Source: an uncultured Chromatiaceae bacterium (lineage in GTDB: Bacteria; Pseudomonadota; Gammaproteobacteria; Enterobacterales; Alteromonadaceae). Taken from it: a stretch of 12,503 nt of DNA. Numbering within the stretch: position 1 is the stretch's first letter; each line of letters opens with the position of its first letter. Below are positions 1 through 6,763 of the stretch, piece by piece. The position numbers and the translations under genes were made by a program. The notes beneath the pieces are model-generated. The model was given only the letters and a program-made list of their open reading frames with translations. It was not told where the DNA came from and did no database searches. Where the stretch lies: positions 1 through 12,503 of the forward strand of contig CAMLRA010000126.1 in NCBI GenBank assembly GCA_946482325.1, read 5' to 3'.

Positions 1-842
1 ATCGAGACCACCAGACTGACCACTGCGACCGCGGCACCATAACCGAGCTGGAAGGCAGTAAACGACTGATTGTAAATATAAATCCCCAAAATCTCGGTGC
101 TGTTGGCCGGTCCGCCACGGCTTAAGGTGTAGACCAGGCCAAAGATGGCAAAAGTGGTCACCGTCGAGATAAACATATAAAGGAAGATGGTCGGCATCAT
201 CATTGGCAGCGTGATGCGCCAGAAGATTTGCCGGTCGGTCGCGCCGTCAACCCGCGCTGCTTCATACAAATCCTTAGGAATCGACGACAGGCCAGAAGTC
301 AGCAAAATCATCGCAAAAGCAATACCGCGCCAGGTATTGACGATGATGATCGATAACAGCGGGAAGGTGTACAGCCACTGCTGCGGCTCGACGCCAAACC
401 AGGCCACCAGCCGGTTTAAGGTGCCGTATTCGCCGCTGGCGAACATCGAGATCCATAAAAAGCCGACGACCATTTCCGGCACAGCATTGGGCAAGCAGAT
501 AATGGCGTTAAAAATCGCTTTGTATTTCACCGGCTGTTGTAGCGTCAGCGCTGACAAAAAACCCAGCACAAACTGGCCGATGACAGCAGAGCCAATCACA
601 AAAATCAGCGTGACTTTTAATGAGTTCCAGAACAGCGGGTCGGTAAAGAGCCGCTCGAAATTACGCAGGCCAACAAAAGACGATTCCTGCGCGGCAAAAC
701 CGAGCAATGCATCGTCAGTGAGACTGAGTGAAAAGGCATACAGCGCCGGGAACACGATAAAAGCCGCCATCAGCACCAGGGCCGGCGTCATCATCAGGCG
801 GTAACCAAACTGGCGGCGCGCCTCAAAAGTTTTTGGCTTCAT
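1..842 (-). CDS. ABC transporter permease, CUT1 (MalF/UgpA-like) family, 3' end outside window
   Basis: Inner-membrane permease of a carbohydrate ABC importer. I translated 280 codons on the minus strand from ATG at 842-840; no stop occurs before the window edge, so the C-terminus is missing, probably by only a few tens of residues given family lengths near 300. Hydrophobic segments lie at about residues 14-40, 76-100, 108-133, 158-185 and 215-238. The cytoplasmic EAA loop that docks on the ATPase matches the consensus exactly: E194-A-A, three residues, G200, nine residues, I210-x-L-P213. The ATG overlaps the stop of the binding-protein gene (ATGA, 839-842), so the two are translationally coupled. 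A second permease and an ATPase would be expected further along, outside the window. The substrate cannot be read from the sequence; an oligosaccharide or glycoside is inferred from family and neighbours. Confidence 0.9.
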   Translation of the reverse strand, partial: MKPKTFEARRQFGYRLMMTPALVLMAAFIVFPALYAFSLSLTDDALLGFAAQESSFVGLRNFERLFTDPLFWNSLKVTLIFVIGSAVIGQFVLGFLSALTLQQPVKYKAIFNAIICLPNAVPEMVVGFLWISMFASGEYGTLNRLVAWFGVEPQQWLYTFPLLSIIIVNTWRGIAFAMILLTSGLSSIPKDLYEAARVDGATDRQIFWRITLPMMMPTIFLYMFISTVTTFAIFGLVYTLSRGGPANSTEILGIYIYNQSFTAFQLGYGAAVAVVSLVVS

Positions 843-2263
843 TGCGCCTCCTGCTGTAATGCTTTGCCTTCAGCCTGCGCAAGAGCACTGGCGGCTGGAT
901 CTGTCAGCGATGTCGCCCTTTGACCTACGGTATCTTCGCCCAATACGTGACTCACATATTGCAATAACAGCTGCTGCGCACCGGCGCCATCGACTTTACC
1001 GATGAGTACAGCTTCAGTCGCCCGCGCCACACCGGCCATCATCGCATTGGCGCCGACGGTACTGCGTAGCGCTCTGGCTTGAGGCAACAGAGCGTGGTCA
1101 GCAGTCATCGCGCCTAATTCAGCAAACTTCGGATGCTGCGCCGCATCCAGCCGCGCCGGCACATTCCCCAGGCGTTTGGCATAAGCCAGCGCCACATCGT
1201 TGTCGCCCATCAATAAAGCCAGCGCCCGCGCCAGCTCAGGTTTGCGGCTATGAGCGTTCACCGCCCAGGCATAAACCACTGAAGCTAAGGCAAAAGGCTC
1301 AGCGCCATCGGCCGAAGGGAAACGCCAGGTGCGTACCGCATCGTCGACATTGACAATAGGGTTGCGGCTGCCCGGGCCCCAGTCAAAAGTTTTGCACCAG
1401 CTGCCACAGGTCGTAATCAGCAGCTGGCCTTTCGGGAACATTTCATATTTGGGAATAACCCAGGGCTCCGGGTTTAACAGCGGCGCCACCGGCATCAGCT
1501 GCTCGCTGACTAAAGTGTGATAAAAATCAAAAGCTTTGGCGACAGCCGGGTCGCGCAGCGCGTAGCGGTTGTCGCTGGTCAGCAACTGATAGCCGGAAAA
1601 ACTGGCCAGTAAATAACGGAAACCTTCAGTGTAACTGCCCATACCCCAGGTCAGGCCGGCCGGGATTAACAGCGGAAACTGTCCGAGTTTTTGTTTGATT
1701 TGGCGGCTGCGCGCCAACAAATCCTGCCAGTCTTTGGGCTGCGCGGTAGAAATACCGGCCTGGGTTAACAAATCATGGCGGTAATACAGTTGCTCGACGG
1801 CAACGATGGAAGGCACTACATAACTTTTTTCGTTAAAACTGGCGCGGCTTAACTGGCGCACCAGCTCAGGCATGGCAGCATAACCAGGCCAGGCTTGTAA
1901 ATCTTGCGTCAAGTCAGCCAGATAACCGGCGGCGGCCAGGTCGTCGACCTGCAAATCCCGCGGAATACTAAACACATCTGGCGCATTACCAGCGCGTAAT
2001 TCTGTGACCAGCTTGGTGAAATAATCCTGCGGCGGTGCCGGATATTCAACAATGCGCAGCTGCACCCCCAGACGTTGCTGCAACATCGGCTGTAACTCAC
2101 GTAAGGCGTCCAGCCGGGCTGCTCTGTGTTCGGCGATCACCAGCACGGGCTGAGTGCTATCGGCGACAGGCGGCTCCCCCCGCCCCTGATTGGCGCTATG
2201 GCACCAACCGATCGCGACCACCGCCGCCACCGGTAGCAGTAGTAATTTTATCGTCTGTCTCAT
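839..2263 (-). CDS. ABC transporter extracellular solute-binding protein, family 1 (CUT1 sugar type)
   Basis: 474-residue periplasmic sugar-binding protein. A basic start and hydrophobic stretch (residues about 5-19) form a signal peptide. A cysteine follows at residue 22, but the preceding residue is Trp, so the lipobox is not canonical and lipid anchoring is uncertain. The body has the family-1 layout: a first beta-alpha unit about 40-75, an APDVF-type motif near 94-98, then NEKSYVVPSI and LYYRHDLL in the first lobe, and a C-terminal lobe with the ALALLMGD helix. Length fits the usual 400-480. It is the first gene of the transporter operon and overlaps the permease start by 4 bp. The start is ATG 2263 with only a weak AGAG about 8 nt upstream. 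Its predicted promoter lies about 290 nt further up and contains a LacI-type operator. The ligand is unknown. Confidence 0.9.
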   Translation of the reverse strand: MRQTIKLLLLPVAAVVAIGWCHSANQGRGEPPVADSTQPVLVIAEHRAARLDALRELQPMLQQRLGVQLRIVEYPAPPQDYFTKLVTELRAGNAPDVFSIPRDLQVDDLAAAGYLADLTQDLQAWPGYAAMPELVRQLSRASFNEKSYVVPSIVAVEQLYYRHDLLTQAGISTAQPKDWQDLLARSRQIKQKLGQFPLLIPAGLTWGMGSYTEGFRYLLASFSGYQLLTSDNRYALRDPAVAKAFDFYHTLVSEQLMPVAPLLNPEPWVIPKYEMFPKGQLLITTCGSWCKTFDWGPGSRNPIVNVDDAVRTWRFPSADGAEPFALASVVYAWAVNAHSRKPELARALALLMGDNDVALAYAKRLGNVPARLDAAQHPKFAELGAMTADHALLPQARALRSTVGANAMMAGVARATEAVLIGKVDGAGAQQLLLQYVSHVLGEDTVGQRATSLTDPAASALAQAEGKALQQEAQ

Positions 2264-2559
2264 CTATGTTGCTCTGTTATCGGTCAGAAAAATGTTGGTC
2301 TGTTCAGCCCTTGGTGCTGTGGGCAGCTGCCTCAGCGTCACTGGCTGTCTGCTGGCGCCGCTCCCCCACCGACAATGCGGGTGTCGGTAGTTTTAGCGTC
2401 AGCATGCACCTTTTTTTAGCGCCAGCATGCGACTTCGCGTGCGGTTGTTTTGCACAGCTGCACAGCACATTTTTCGTTCCTGGTTTTTTCGTTCCGGTCT
2501 GCCGGCAAAGTGCCAGCGCCAGACGTCGTTTTTTTAAGCAGAAAACCCTGTCGACTTTG
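2264..2559 (-). other. Long untranslated leader of the transporter operon
   Basis: The best minus-strand promoter has its -10 at 2565-2560, so a transcript would begin near 2553 and carry about 290 nt before the ATG at 2263. The segment holds no convincing gene. It does hold several secondary-structure candidates: a 7-bp inverted repeat ACCGACA/TGTCGGT at 2368-2374 and 2382-2388, a stem of GTCTG/CAGAC with an inner GGCA/TGCC at 2497-2524, and a near-tandem 23-bp repeat at 2391-2436. No riboswitch class was recognised. The leader role is inferred from the promoter position. Confidence 0.4.
2391..2436. repeat. Imperfect tandem 23-bp repeat, two copies
   Basis: Copies at 2391-2413 and 2414-2436 match at 19 of 23 positions. 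Both begin TTTTAGCG and contain CAGCATGC, which includes the palindrome GCATGC. The 23-bp period is close to two helical turns, so the pair could be a double protein-binding site or simply a local duplication. It lies in the leader of the binding-protein gene. Confidence 0.6.
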
Positions 2560-2587
2560 ATAATACGCTTATTGACACCGGTGTCAA
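2560..2587 (-). promoter_or_regulatory. Sigma70-type promoter for the transporter operon
   Basis: On the minus strand, TTGACA (2587-2582, a perfect -35) is followed by a 16-nt spacer and TATTAT (2565-2560, 5 of 6 to consensus). The -35 lies wholly inside the right half of the palindromic operator, so repressor binding would block it. Confidence 0.55.
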
Positions 2588-2588
2588 T
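2571..2588. promoter_or_regulatory. LacI-type operator, perfect 18-bp palindrome (copy 1)
   Basis: ATTGACACCGGTGTCAAT is a perfect inverted repeat with a central CG, the form usual for LacI-family operators. It lies between the divergent transporter and oxidoreductase genes and overlaps the -35 boxes of both predicted promoters. An identical 18-mer lies at 6882-6899 beside the LacI-family gene. A further half-site GGTGTCAAT sits at 2601-2609, over the predicted plus-strand start site. Confidence 0.8.
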
Positions 2589-2600
2589 ATGCAATTTAAT
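2572..2600 (+). promoter_or_regulatory. Sigma70-type promoter for the Gfo/Idh/MocA oxidoreductase gene
   Basis: TTGACA (2572-2577, perfect -35), a 17-nt spacer and TTTAAT (2595-2600, 5 of 6 to TATAAT). The -35 lies within the left half of the operator. The expected start site near 2607 falls in the extra half-site GGTGTCAAT. This leaves about 100 nt of leader before the GTG start at 2708. Confidence 0.6.
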
Positions 2601-2609
2601 GGTGTCAAT
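2601..2609 (+). promoter_or_regulatory. Additional operator half-site over the predicted start site
   Basis: GGTGTCAAT repeats exactly the right half of the palindrome at 2571-2588, with its first base 21 bp after the first base of that half (2580). It covers the predicted transcription start of the oxidoreductase gene. It may be an auxiliary contact, or a remnant of a duplicated operator; the opposite half is not recognisable. Confidence 0.35.
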
Positions 2610-2707
2610 GCCAGCGGTAGCAACACTATGCACAGGCCGGCACACCTGAGATTTAATTAGTATATCTTTATGTTTTTTATAGGTTTTTAACCTTCAGGAG
2701 TTTTGCT

Positions 2708-3697
2708 GTGGCCTTACAATTAGCGATCATCGGCTGTGGTACCAAAGCCACTCAGTATATTCAGACCTGGATCAGCCGGGACGACCTGCAGATCCGCGCT
2801 GTGATGGACCCAAATCCAGCCGCGATGGCGAATGTCGCTACTATCGCTGCCGCCGCAGAAAAAGCCGCACCGCAAAGCTACAGTGACTGGCAACAACTGC
2901 TGAATACTGAAGCCAAATCATTGGATGCTGTCTACATCTGCACGCCACACGCCGCCCACGCCGAGCAAGCGCTGCTGGCGCTGAATCTGGGGCTTGATGT
3001 GCTGCTGGAAAAACCAATGGTGACGACAGTGGCGGAAGCGCAGGCTTTAGTCGAAGCGCAGCAGTGCAGTGGCAAAACGTTGGTGGTGGCTTATCAGGGC
3101 GGTTTGTCGCCGTTAGTTGCCGAGCTGCGGGATGCCATTGCTACAGAAAAATACGGCCCGCTGGTCAGTATCAACGCCGCCATCTGGGAAGACTGGGCCG
3201 ACAAATATCAGGGCCACTGGAAACAAATTCCGGCGATTTCCGGCGGTGGTTTTATGTTTGATACCGGCGCCCACATGATGAACACCGTATCGCGCATCAC
3301 CAGCAAACCGTTCGCCCGCATCAGCGCGATGATGCAAAACCTCGGTTTCCCGGTTGACGTGGTGACATCGGTTTCCGGCGAACTCAGCGACGGTACACTG
3401 TTTAACCTGCACGCCAGCGGCCGCGCTATCCGCTGTGTGTCACGCATCGAGTGTTATTTCCCAACCGCCATAGTGCGCATCTGCGCCTGGGGCCGCTGGA
3501 TGGAAATTGAAGATGCCCAGGGCAATGTGGTGCGCAAAGAACAGGAAGCCGCCAACAACCTGATGAACGTCTTTATGCAAACCCGCAGCGGTGAAATTGC
3601 CAATCCATCCGACGTGTTACAAGGCCTGCGCATGGCGCAGCTGTGGGACGCAATTAAGTTGTCTGCCAGCCAGCATGGCGCGCCGGTGACGCTCTGA
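2708..3697 (+). CDS. Gfo/Idh/MocA family NAD(P)-dependent oxidoreductase (ThuB-like by context)
   Basis: 329-residue cytoplasmic sugar or cyclitol dehydrogenase, normal length for the family. The N-terminal Rossmann fold is residues 1-125, with a dinucleotide loop G9-C-G11-T-K-A14 in which the last Gly of GxGxxG is Ala, and D34 at the end of beta-2. E101-K102-P103 is the conserved motif with the catalytic lysine. The C-terminal domain carries GGGFMFDTGAH (179-189), supplying the conserved Asp185 and His189. The start is GTG 2708, with AGGAG at 2696-2700, 7 nt upstream. It diverges from the transporter and shares its operator. In rhizobia the thu locus pairs such an oxidoreductase (ThuB) with ThuA, and a ThuA is encoded here at 5334-6149 under the same operator sequence. 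An inositol-dehydrogenase-like role is the alternative because of the adjacent iol genes. Family assignment is firm; substrate is not. Confidence 0.9.
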   Translation: MALQLAIIGCGTKATQYIQTWISRDDLQIRAVMDPNPAAMANVATIAAAAEKAAPQSYSDWQQLLNTEAKSLDAVYICTPHAAHAEQALLALNLGLDVLLEKPMVTTVAEAQALVEAQQCSGKTLVVAYQGGLSPLVAELRDAIATEKYGPLVSINAAIWEDWADKYQGHWKQIPAISGGGFMFDTGAHMMNTVSRITSKPFARISAMMQNLGFPVDVVTSVSGELSDGTLFNLHASGRAIRCVSRIECYFPTAIVRICAWGRWMEIEDAQGNVVRKEQEAANNLMNVFMQTRSGEIANPSDVLQGLRMAQLWDAIKLSASQHGAPVTL

Positions 3698-3719
3698 AAA
3701 ATTGCGTTGATTTAACCAT

Positions 3720-3742
3720 CGGCGGGAATCTTGCTCCCGCCG
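3720..3742. terminator. Hairpin between convergent genes
   Basis: CGGCGGGA (3720-3727) pairs with TCCCGCCG (3735-3742), an 8-bp GC-rich stem with a 7-nt loop. It lies between the oxidoreductase stop (3697) and the convergent SBP gene stop (3744). The plus-strand tail is pyrimidine-rich (CTTCTTCTTCC) rather than a clean T tract, so efficiency is uncertain. Confidence 0.55.
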
Positions 3743-3743
3743 G

Positions 3744-4424
3744 CTACTTCTTCTTCCGCTTCGCCAGACTTTGCTCTAACGCCGCAGTGATATCCTTGGC
3801 CATAAAGGCATATTTCTTATGCAGCACGTGGTACAGATTGGCATCAAACAGCGTCACGTAACGCAGTTCCGCCGGATCCAAGCGTTTAAGTTCACTGGCC
3901 GTTGAGGGATAAATGGCGTAGCTAAAACGCCCGCTGCTGACAAACTTGGGGATGTTGGCAAGATCATTGACTACATAAAACTGGCTGCGGATGGCAACGC
4001 GATAGCCCTTTTCCAGACCTTGTTTGGAGACTGAAGTGGTGACAATAGTCTGCTCCGGGTCGGACAGTACCGAAGGATCACAAGGCAGTTCCGGCTGGCA
4101 CAATAGGGTGTAAATACCTGATACCAAAGGCGGTTCTATGCTGATGATGTTGGCGTAGCCGTCGAGCACAATCCGCATATAACCAACGTCTCCATCCACC
4201 ACATTTTTGTCGACCAGTAGCAAATTGCGGTTCGATGGCTGAGCAATAAAGTCAGTTTCGATACCCAATGTTTGATAAGCGTCACGGATCACCGGGATGA
4301 TAAAGTTGACCATGGCCGGATGGTCGACATAGGAGAAAGTCATCTTGGCCGGGCGCTGCGGTTGTTGTGCCGCCAAGGGCAAGGCCAACAGCAACAGCCA
4401 ACCAAATAGCGCTAGTTTTGTCAT
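3744..4424 (-). CDS. Small periplasmic transporter-type substrate-binding-domain protein (SBP_bac_3-like), orphan
   Basis: 226 residues from ATG 4424. This start opens directly on a signal peptide (MTKLALFGWLLLLALPLAAQQ) and has AGGTG about 8 nt upstream; a longer reading to 4475 would put 17 unlikely residues before it. The mature part looks like a one-copy periplasmic binding fold: a beta-alpha unit about 28-60, a segment with DGDVGYMR (about 76-83, the D-G-x-x-x-R pattern seen in such proteins), then PPLVSGIYTLLC. The C-terminus is basic (RKKK). No permease or ATPase gene accompanies it, so it may be a sensor or scavenging protein rather than a transporter part. The ligand is unknown. It lies 88 nt downstream of a second protein of the same general type and may be cotranscribed or have its own promoter. 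Confidence 0.7.
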   Translation of the reverse strand: MTKLALFGWLLLLALPLAAQQPQRPAKMTFSYVDHPAMVNFIIPVIRDAYQTLGIETDFIAQPSNRNLLLVDKNVVDGDVGYMRIVLDGYANIISIEPPLVSGIYTLLCQPELPCDPSVLSDPEQTIVTTSVSKQGLEKGYRVAIRSQFYVVNDLANIPKFVSSGRFSYAIYPSTASELKRLDPAELRYVTLFDANLYHVLHKKYAFMAKDITAALEQSLAKRKKK

Positions 4425-4497
4425 CGTTGCTACACCTACCCAGACTGCCGCTCGCCAAATATCAGGCCGCAGCACAGTTTTTCACCGACCATCGCCG

Positions 4498-4503
4498 ATT
4501 ATA
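4498..4503 (-). promoter_or_regulatory. Candidate -10 element upstream of the small SBP-like gene
   Basis: A perfect TATAAT on the minus strand lies about 75 nt before the ATG at 4424. No good -35 is seen at 16-18 nt, and the upstream TG is one base off the extended -10 position, so the call is weak. Confidence 0.3.
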
Positions 4504-4512
4504 GCCAGCCTT

Positions 4513-5250
4513 TTACTGGGCCGGAGCATTCACCGGCAGGCCTTGTTGTGCTTGCTGCGCGACTGCGGCTTTGAGTTGTTGCAATAATAATGGGTCAGTT
4601 TGTGGGTGCGCCGCCAGATACAGCTGAATTTGTCGGACTATCTGACGCGACGCATAGAATTGAGTCTGCCGCACTTTGGCATCACTCAGGGCCTGAAAAT
4701 CCGGTTCAAATGCCAGTGTCAGCTGGGCACGGTTTAACTGCAGGATTTTCCACTGGGCATTCACATCTTTGACCAAAATCAGGTTTTGATCCGGGATAAA
4801 ACCAAGCTGTTGCAGCGTGCTGTCCATCATGCTGCCAGCGACGGCCACTGCAGTGAATTCAGTCGGTAATTTACCTTGCTGAATTTGTTCAATGACAGCG
4901 CTGCTAGCTGAATAATAACGATAATCGGCGTTGATCAGTGGTGTCAGCCAGATAAACAAGTTCTCACGGGCGGGCAGCCGCGCCAATGAATAGATCAAGG
5001 TATTGGGTTGGGTGCGGGCCAGATCAAAAGCGCGGGCCCAGGGCAAGACTTCAGTACGGCAAGGTAAACCGGCAGCCTGCAGAATAGCCTGCACCTGCAG
5101 ATAGGCCGAGCCGGAGAGGACCTTGTGTTCATGCACCACCTGATAAGGCGGTAAATCTTCGGTGACAACCCGCAGGCCACAGGCTTGTAGCGCGGCTGGC
5201 AGCAACGCCGACAACCACAATAACAGCCTCGCGGCAGATTTCCCTGTCAT
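4513..5250 (-). CDS. Periplasmic transporter-type substrate-binding-domain protein (SBP_bac_3-like), orphan
   Basis: 245 residues from ATG 5250, chosen because a strong AGGAGGTG lies 7 nt upstream; the longer reading to 5316 adds 22 residues that do not look like a signal peptide. A hydrophobic segment (about 9-22) ends in LQAC at 21-24, so cleavage may be by signal peptidase I or, less typically, II. The mature start LRVVTEDLPPYQ is the characteristic first strand and ligand loop of family-3 binding proteins (V-x-E-x-x-P-P-Y/F). Later come VLPWARAFDLA (about 63-73) and an ARLPARENLFIW segment. The C-terminal tail is Gln-rich. Many such proteins in Alteromonadales-type genomes lack a cognate permease, as here. 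The role is unknown: it may sense or bind amino-acid-like solutes. Confidence 0.75.
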   Translation of the reverse strand: MTGKSAARLLLWLSALLPAALQACGLRVVTEDLPPYQVVHEHKVLSGSAYLQVQAILQAAGLPCRTEVLPWARAFDLARTQPNTLIYSLARLPARENLFIWLTPLINADYRYYSASSAVIEQIQQGKLPTEFTAVAVAGSMMDSTLQQLGFIPDQNLILVKDVNAQWKILQLNRAQLTLAFEPDFQALSDAKVRQTQFYASRQIVRQIQLYLAAHPQTDPLLLQQLKAAVAQQAQQGLPVNAPAQ

Positions 5251-5280
5251 TGGCACACCTCCTGTTCCTTTTGCAGTATA

Positions 5281-5309
5281 AACAGCAAACCAGCGAATGG
5301 TTTGCTGTT
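5281..5309 (-). terminator. Hairpin after thuA, probable terminator
   Basis: AACAGCAAACC (5281-5291) and GGTTTGCTGTT (5299-5309) form a perfect 11-bp stem with a 7-nt loop, starting about 25 nt past the thuA stop on the minus strand. The minus-strand tail reads TATACTG after the stem's closing TGTTT, so the T tract is short. The tail also contains TATACT (5280-5275), a possible -10 for the next gene. Confidence 0.55.
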
Positions 5310-5333
5310 CTGGCAACTTTTATCAGGTAGGGA

Positions 5334-6149
5334 TTATTTCTTCGCCTTTTCGGCCTTTTCCGCCAGCATCAGCTTGCGTGGTTTTTTGTAAAAAGTTTGC
5401 TTCGGCGCACCGGCTTCGAGCGGAATAGGCCGGCCCCAGTTGCCGAGATTCCAGCCGCTTTGATGCGGTTGATGTGCCCAGGCGATGGCATTAGCCAATA
5501 TCTGGATAATGTGCTCGTTGCGATAAATTGGGAAGGTCTCATGGCCCGGCGCAAAGAAGAAGATCCGGCCACGGCCACGCTGGAAAGTACAACCACTTCT
5601 GAGCACTTCCCCACCCTGATACCAGGAGTTAAAAATCAGCTCGTCCGGCTCCGGGATATCAAAAGGCTCGCCGTACATTTCCGATTGCGGCAATTCCAGA
5701 TAAGGCGGAATGTTATAAGCGATGGGGTGCGAAGGTTTTAAACACCAGACCCGTTCGCGCTCGCCGCCTTCGGCTTCGCGCCAGCTTAAATTACAGCTGG
5801 TGCCCATCAGACGTTTAAACAGTTTGGCGTGATGGCCGCTGTGCAGCACAATCAGGCCCATACCAGCCAGTACCCGCGCCTGCAGCTTGTCAATCAGTGC
5901 GTCGCTTAATTCGTCGTGATAGCGATGGCCCCACCAGATGGCAACTTCAGTACTTTCAATTAATTCATCCGGCCAGCCTTGCGCCGGGTCGTCCAGCGTG
6001 CTGAGCGTTAAATCAAAGCCATAAGGTTGGAGGTTATCGACGATGCATCCACCGATGGTTTCCGGGTAGACTTCCTGCACGTCGGCGTCTTCTTTTTCGT
6101 GGCGGCATTCGTTCCAGACCGTGACTTTAATTGGGTCGACTTTAATCAT
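5334..6149 (-). CDS. thuA: ThuA domain protein (trehalose-utilisation type)
   Basis: 271 residues from ATG 6149, with GAGGA 7 nt upstream. It is a cytoplasmic protein of the ThuA family, a class-I glutamine-amidotransferase-like fold. In rhizobia thuA and thuB act in the catabolism of trehalose and related disaccharides by way of keto-sugar intermediates. Family blocks in order: VWNECRHE (11-18), IWWGHRYHDE (71-80), GLIVLHSGHHAK (98-109), LMGTSC (114-119), EMYGEPFDIP (157-166), GGEVLRSGC (179-187) and FFAPGHETFPIY (198-209). These cover the whole ThuA domain with conserved His and Cys positions; the last 20 residues are Lys/Ala-rich and probably disordered. The ATG overlaps the stop of the upstream gene (ATGA, 6146-6149), so the two are coupled. 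Expression is expected under the operator at 6882-6899. The family call is strong; the exact substrate here is inferred. Confidence 0.9.
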   Translation of the reverse strand: MIKVDPIKVTVWNECRHEKEDADVQEVYPETIGGCIVDNLQPYGFDLTLSTLDDPAQGWPDELIESTEVAIWWGHRYHDELSDALIDKLQARVLAGMGLIVLHSGHHAKLFKRLMGTSCNLSWREAEGGERERVWCLKPSHPIAYNIPPYLELPQSEMYGEPFDIPEPDELIFNSWYQGGEVLRSGCTFQRGRGRIFFFAPGHETFPIYRNEHIIQILANAIAWAHQPHQSGWNLGNWGRPIPLEAGAPKQTFYKKPRKLMLAEKAEKAKK

Positions 6150-6763
6150 GCCGGAGTCCTCTGATTTGAAGCGAAGGTACTGAAATCGCGCGCGCTGTAG
6201 TCGCGGCATTCAATCGAAAGAATTTGTAATGCTGTGCCCATGCCATTGGCCAGAATGACACAGAGCCAATAACTCAGCCGTTCAGCAAAGGCCGGCTGTG
6301 CCGCGAGCGGCGCAGGAAATAAGCCATCAATCGCCAGATAACCGGCCAGCAGCTCGTCAATATGATCCCAGCGTTCTAAACGGTTTTGCATCAGCTGGTC
6401 AGCCAAAGCGTCTTCGACAACCAGCGTGTCGCCTTTGCCATCAAAGCCCATGCTGTAACGCAGCCAGCAGGCACTGGCAAAACAGAGATACTCAGCCGAC
6501 TGCTGCTGCTCCAACCGTGCCGCTGTAGTAATCAGCAAAGGTTGCAACCGGGCCGAGCCCTGACTTAACAAAGCACCAAGTGGCTGAGTGCCTTGCTCCG
6601 ACGCTGCAGCTGACGACGCCAGCTCCCGGTAAAGCCCTCGGGCAAAATCTGCCAGCGCAGGATAAACCAGTGCAGATTGTAAAGCTGTGCTGTGATGCTG
6701 GCCACTTAACAAGGCGGCGCAGGACAACACCAGCGCAGCGGCCGATTGTTGTGCAGTTTCCAC
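6146..6763 (-). CDS. Hypothetical protein resembling an isolated mannitol-dehydrogenase C-terminal domain
   Basis: 205 residues from GTG 6763, chosen because CAGGAGTC (6775-6768) gives a good ribosome site 6 nt upstream. An in-frame extension to 6898 would run into the operator and is implausible. No signal peptide; probably cytoplasmic and helical. The order of features is like the C-terminal domain of the mannitol dehydrogenase/UxuB family: LLSGQHHSTAL (18-28), a helix ending PALADFARGLYREL (35-48), FASACWLRYSMGFDGKGD (95-112), VVEDALADQL (115-124) and a final WLCVILANGMGTALQIL (166-182). That family's active-site pattern K-x-x-x-x-N-x-x-H appears here as C-x-x-x-x-S-x-x-H, so the catalytic Lys and Asn are lost, and there is no room upstream for a Rossmann domain. 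It is coupled to thuA by a 4-bp overlap. The resemblance is from memory of the family and is tentative; the function is unknown. Confidence 0.55.
   Translation of the reverse strand: METAQQSAAALVLSCAALLSGQHHSTALQSALVYPALADFARGLYRELASSAAASEQGTQPLGALLSQGSARLQPLLITTAARLEQQQSAEYLCFASACWLRYSMGFDGKGDTLVVEDALADQLMQNRLERWDHIDELLAGYLAIDGLFPAPLAAQPAFAERLSYWLCVILANGMGTALQILSIECRDYSARDFSTFASNQRTPA

Noticed and set aside
187..804. Plus-strand open frame of 205 codons
   Set aside because: It lies opposite the ABC permease, whose minus-strand translation has an exact EAA loop; the plus frame has no protein-like features.
2368..2388. ACCGACA/TGTCGGT inverted repeat as a third LacI operator
   Set aside because: It shares only GTC/GAC with the 18-mer, and the halves are separated by 7 nt rather than abutting, so it is more likely a leader hairpin.
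2035..2649. Open frames on both strands across the gap 2264-2707
   Set aside because: The plus frame begins inside the binding-protein gene, and the minus frame (2304-2645) runs through the operator and promoters. Both are compositionally odd and have no ribosome site.
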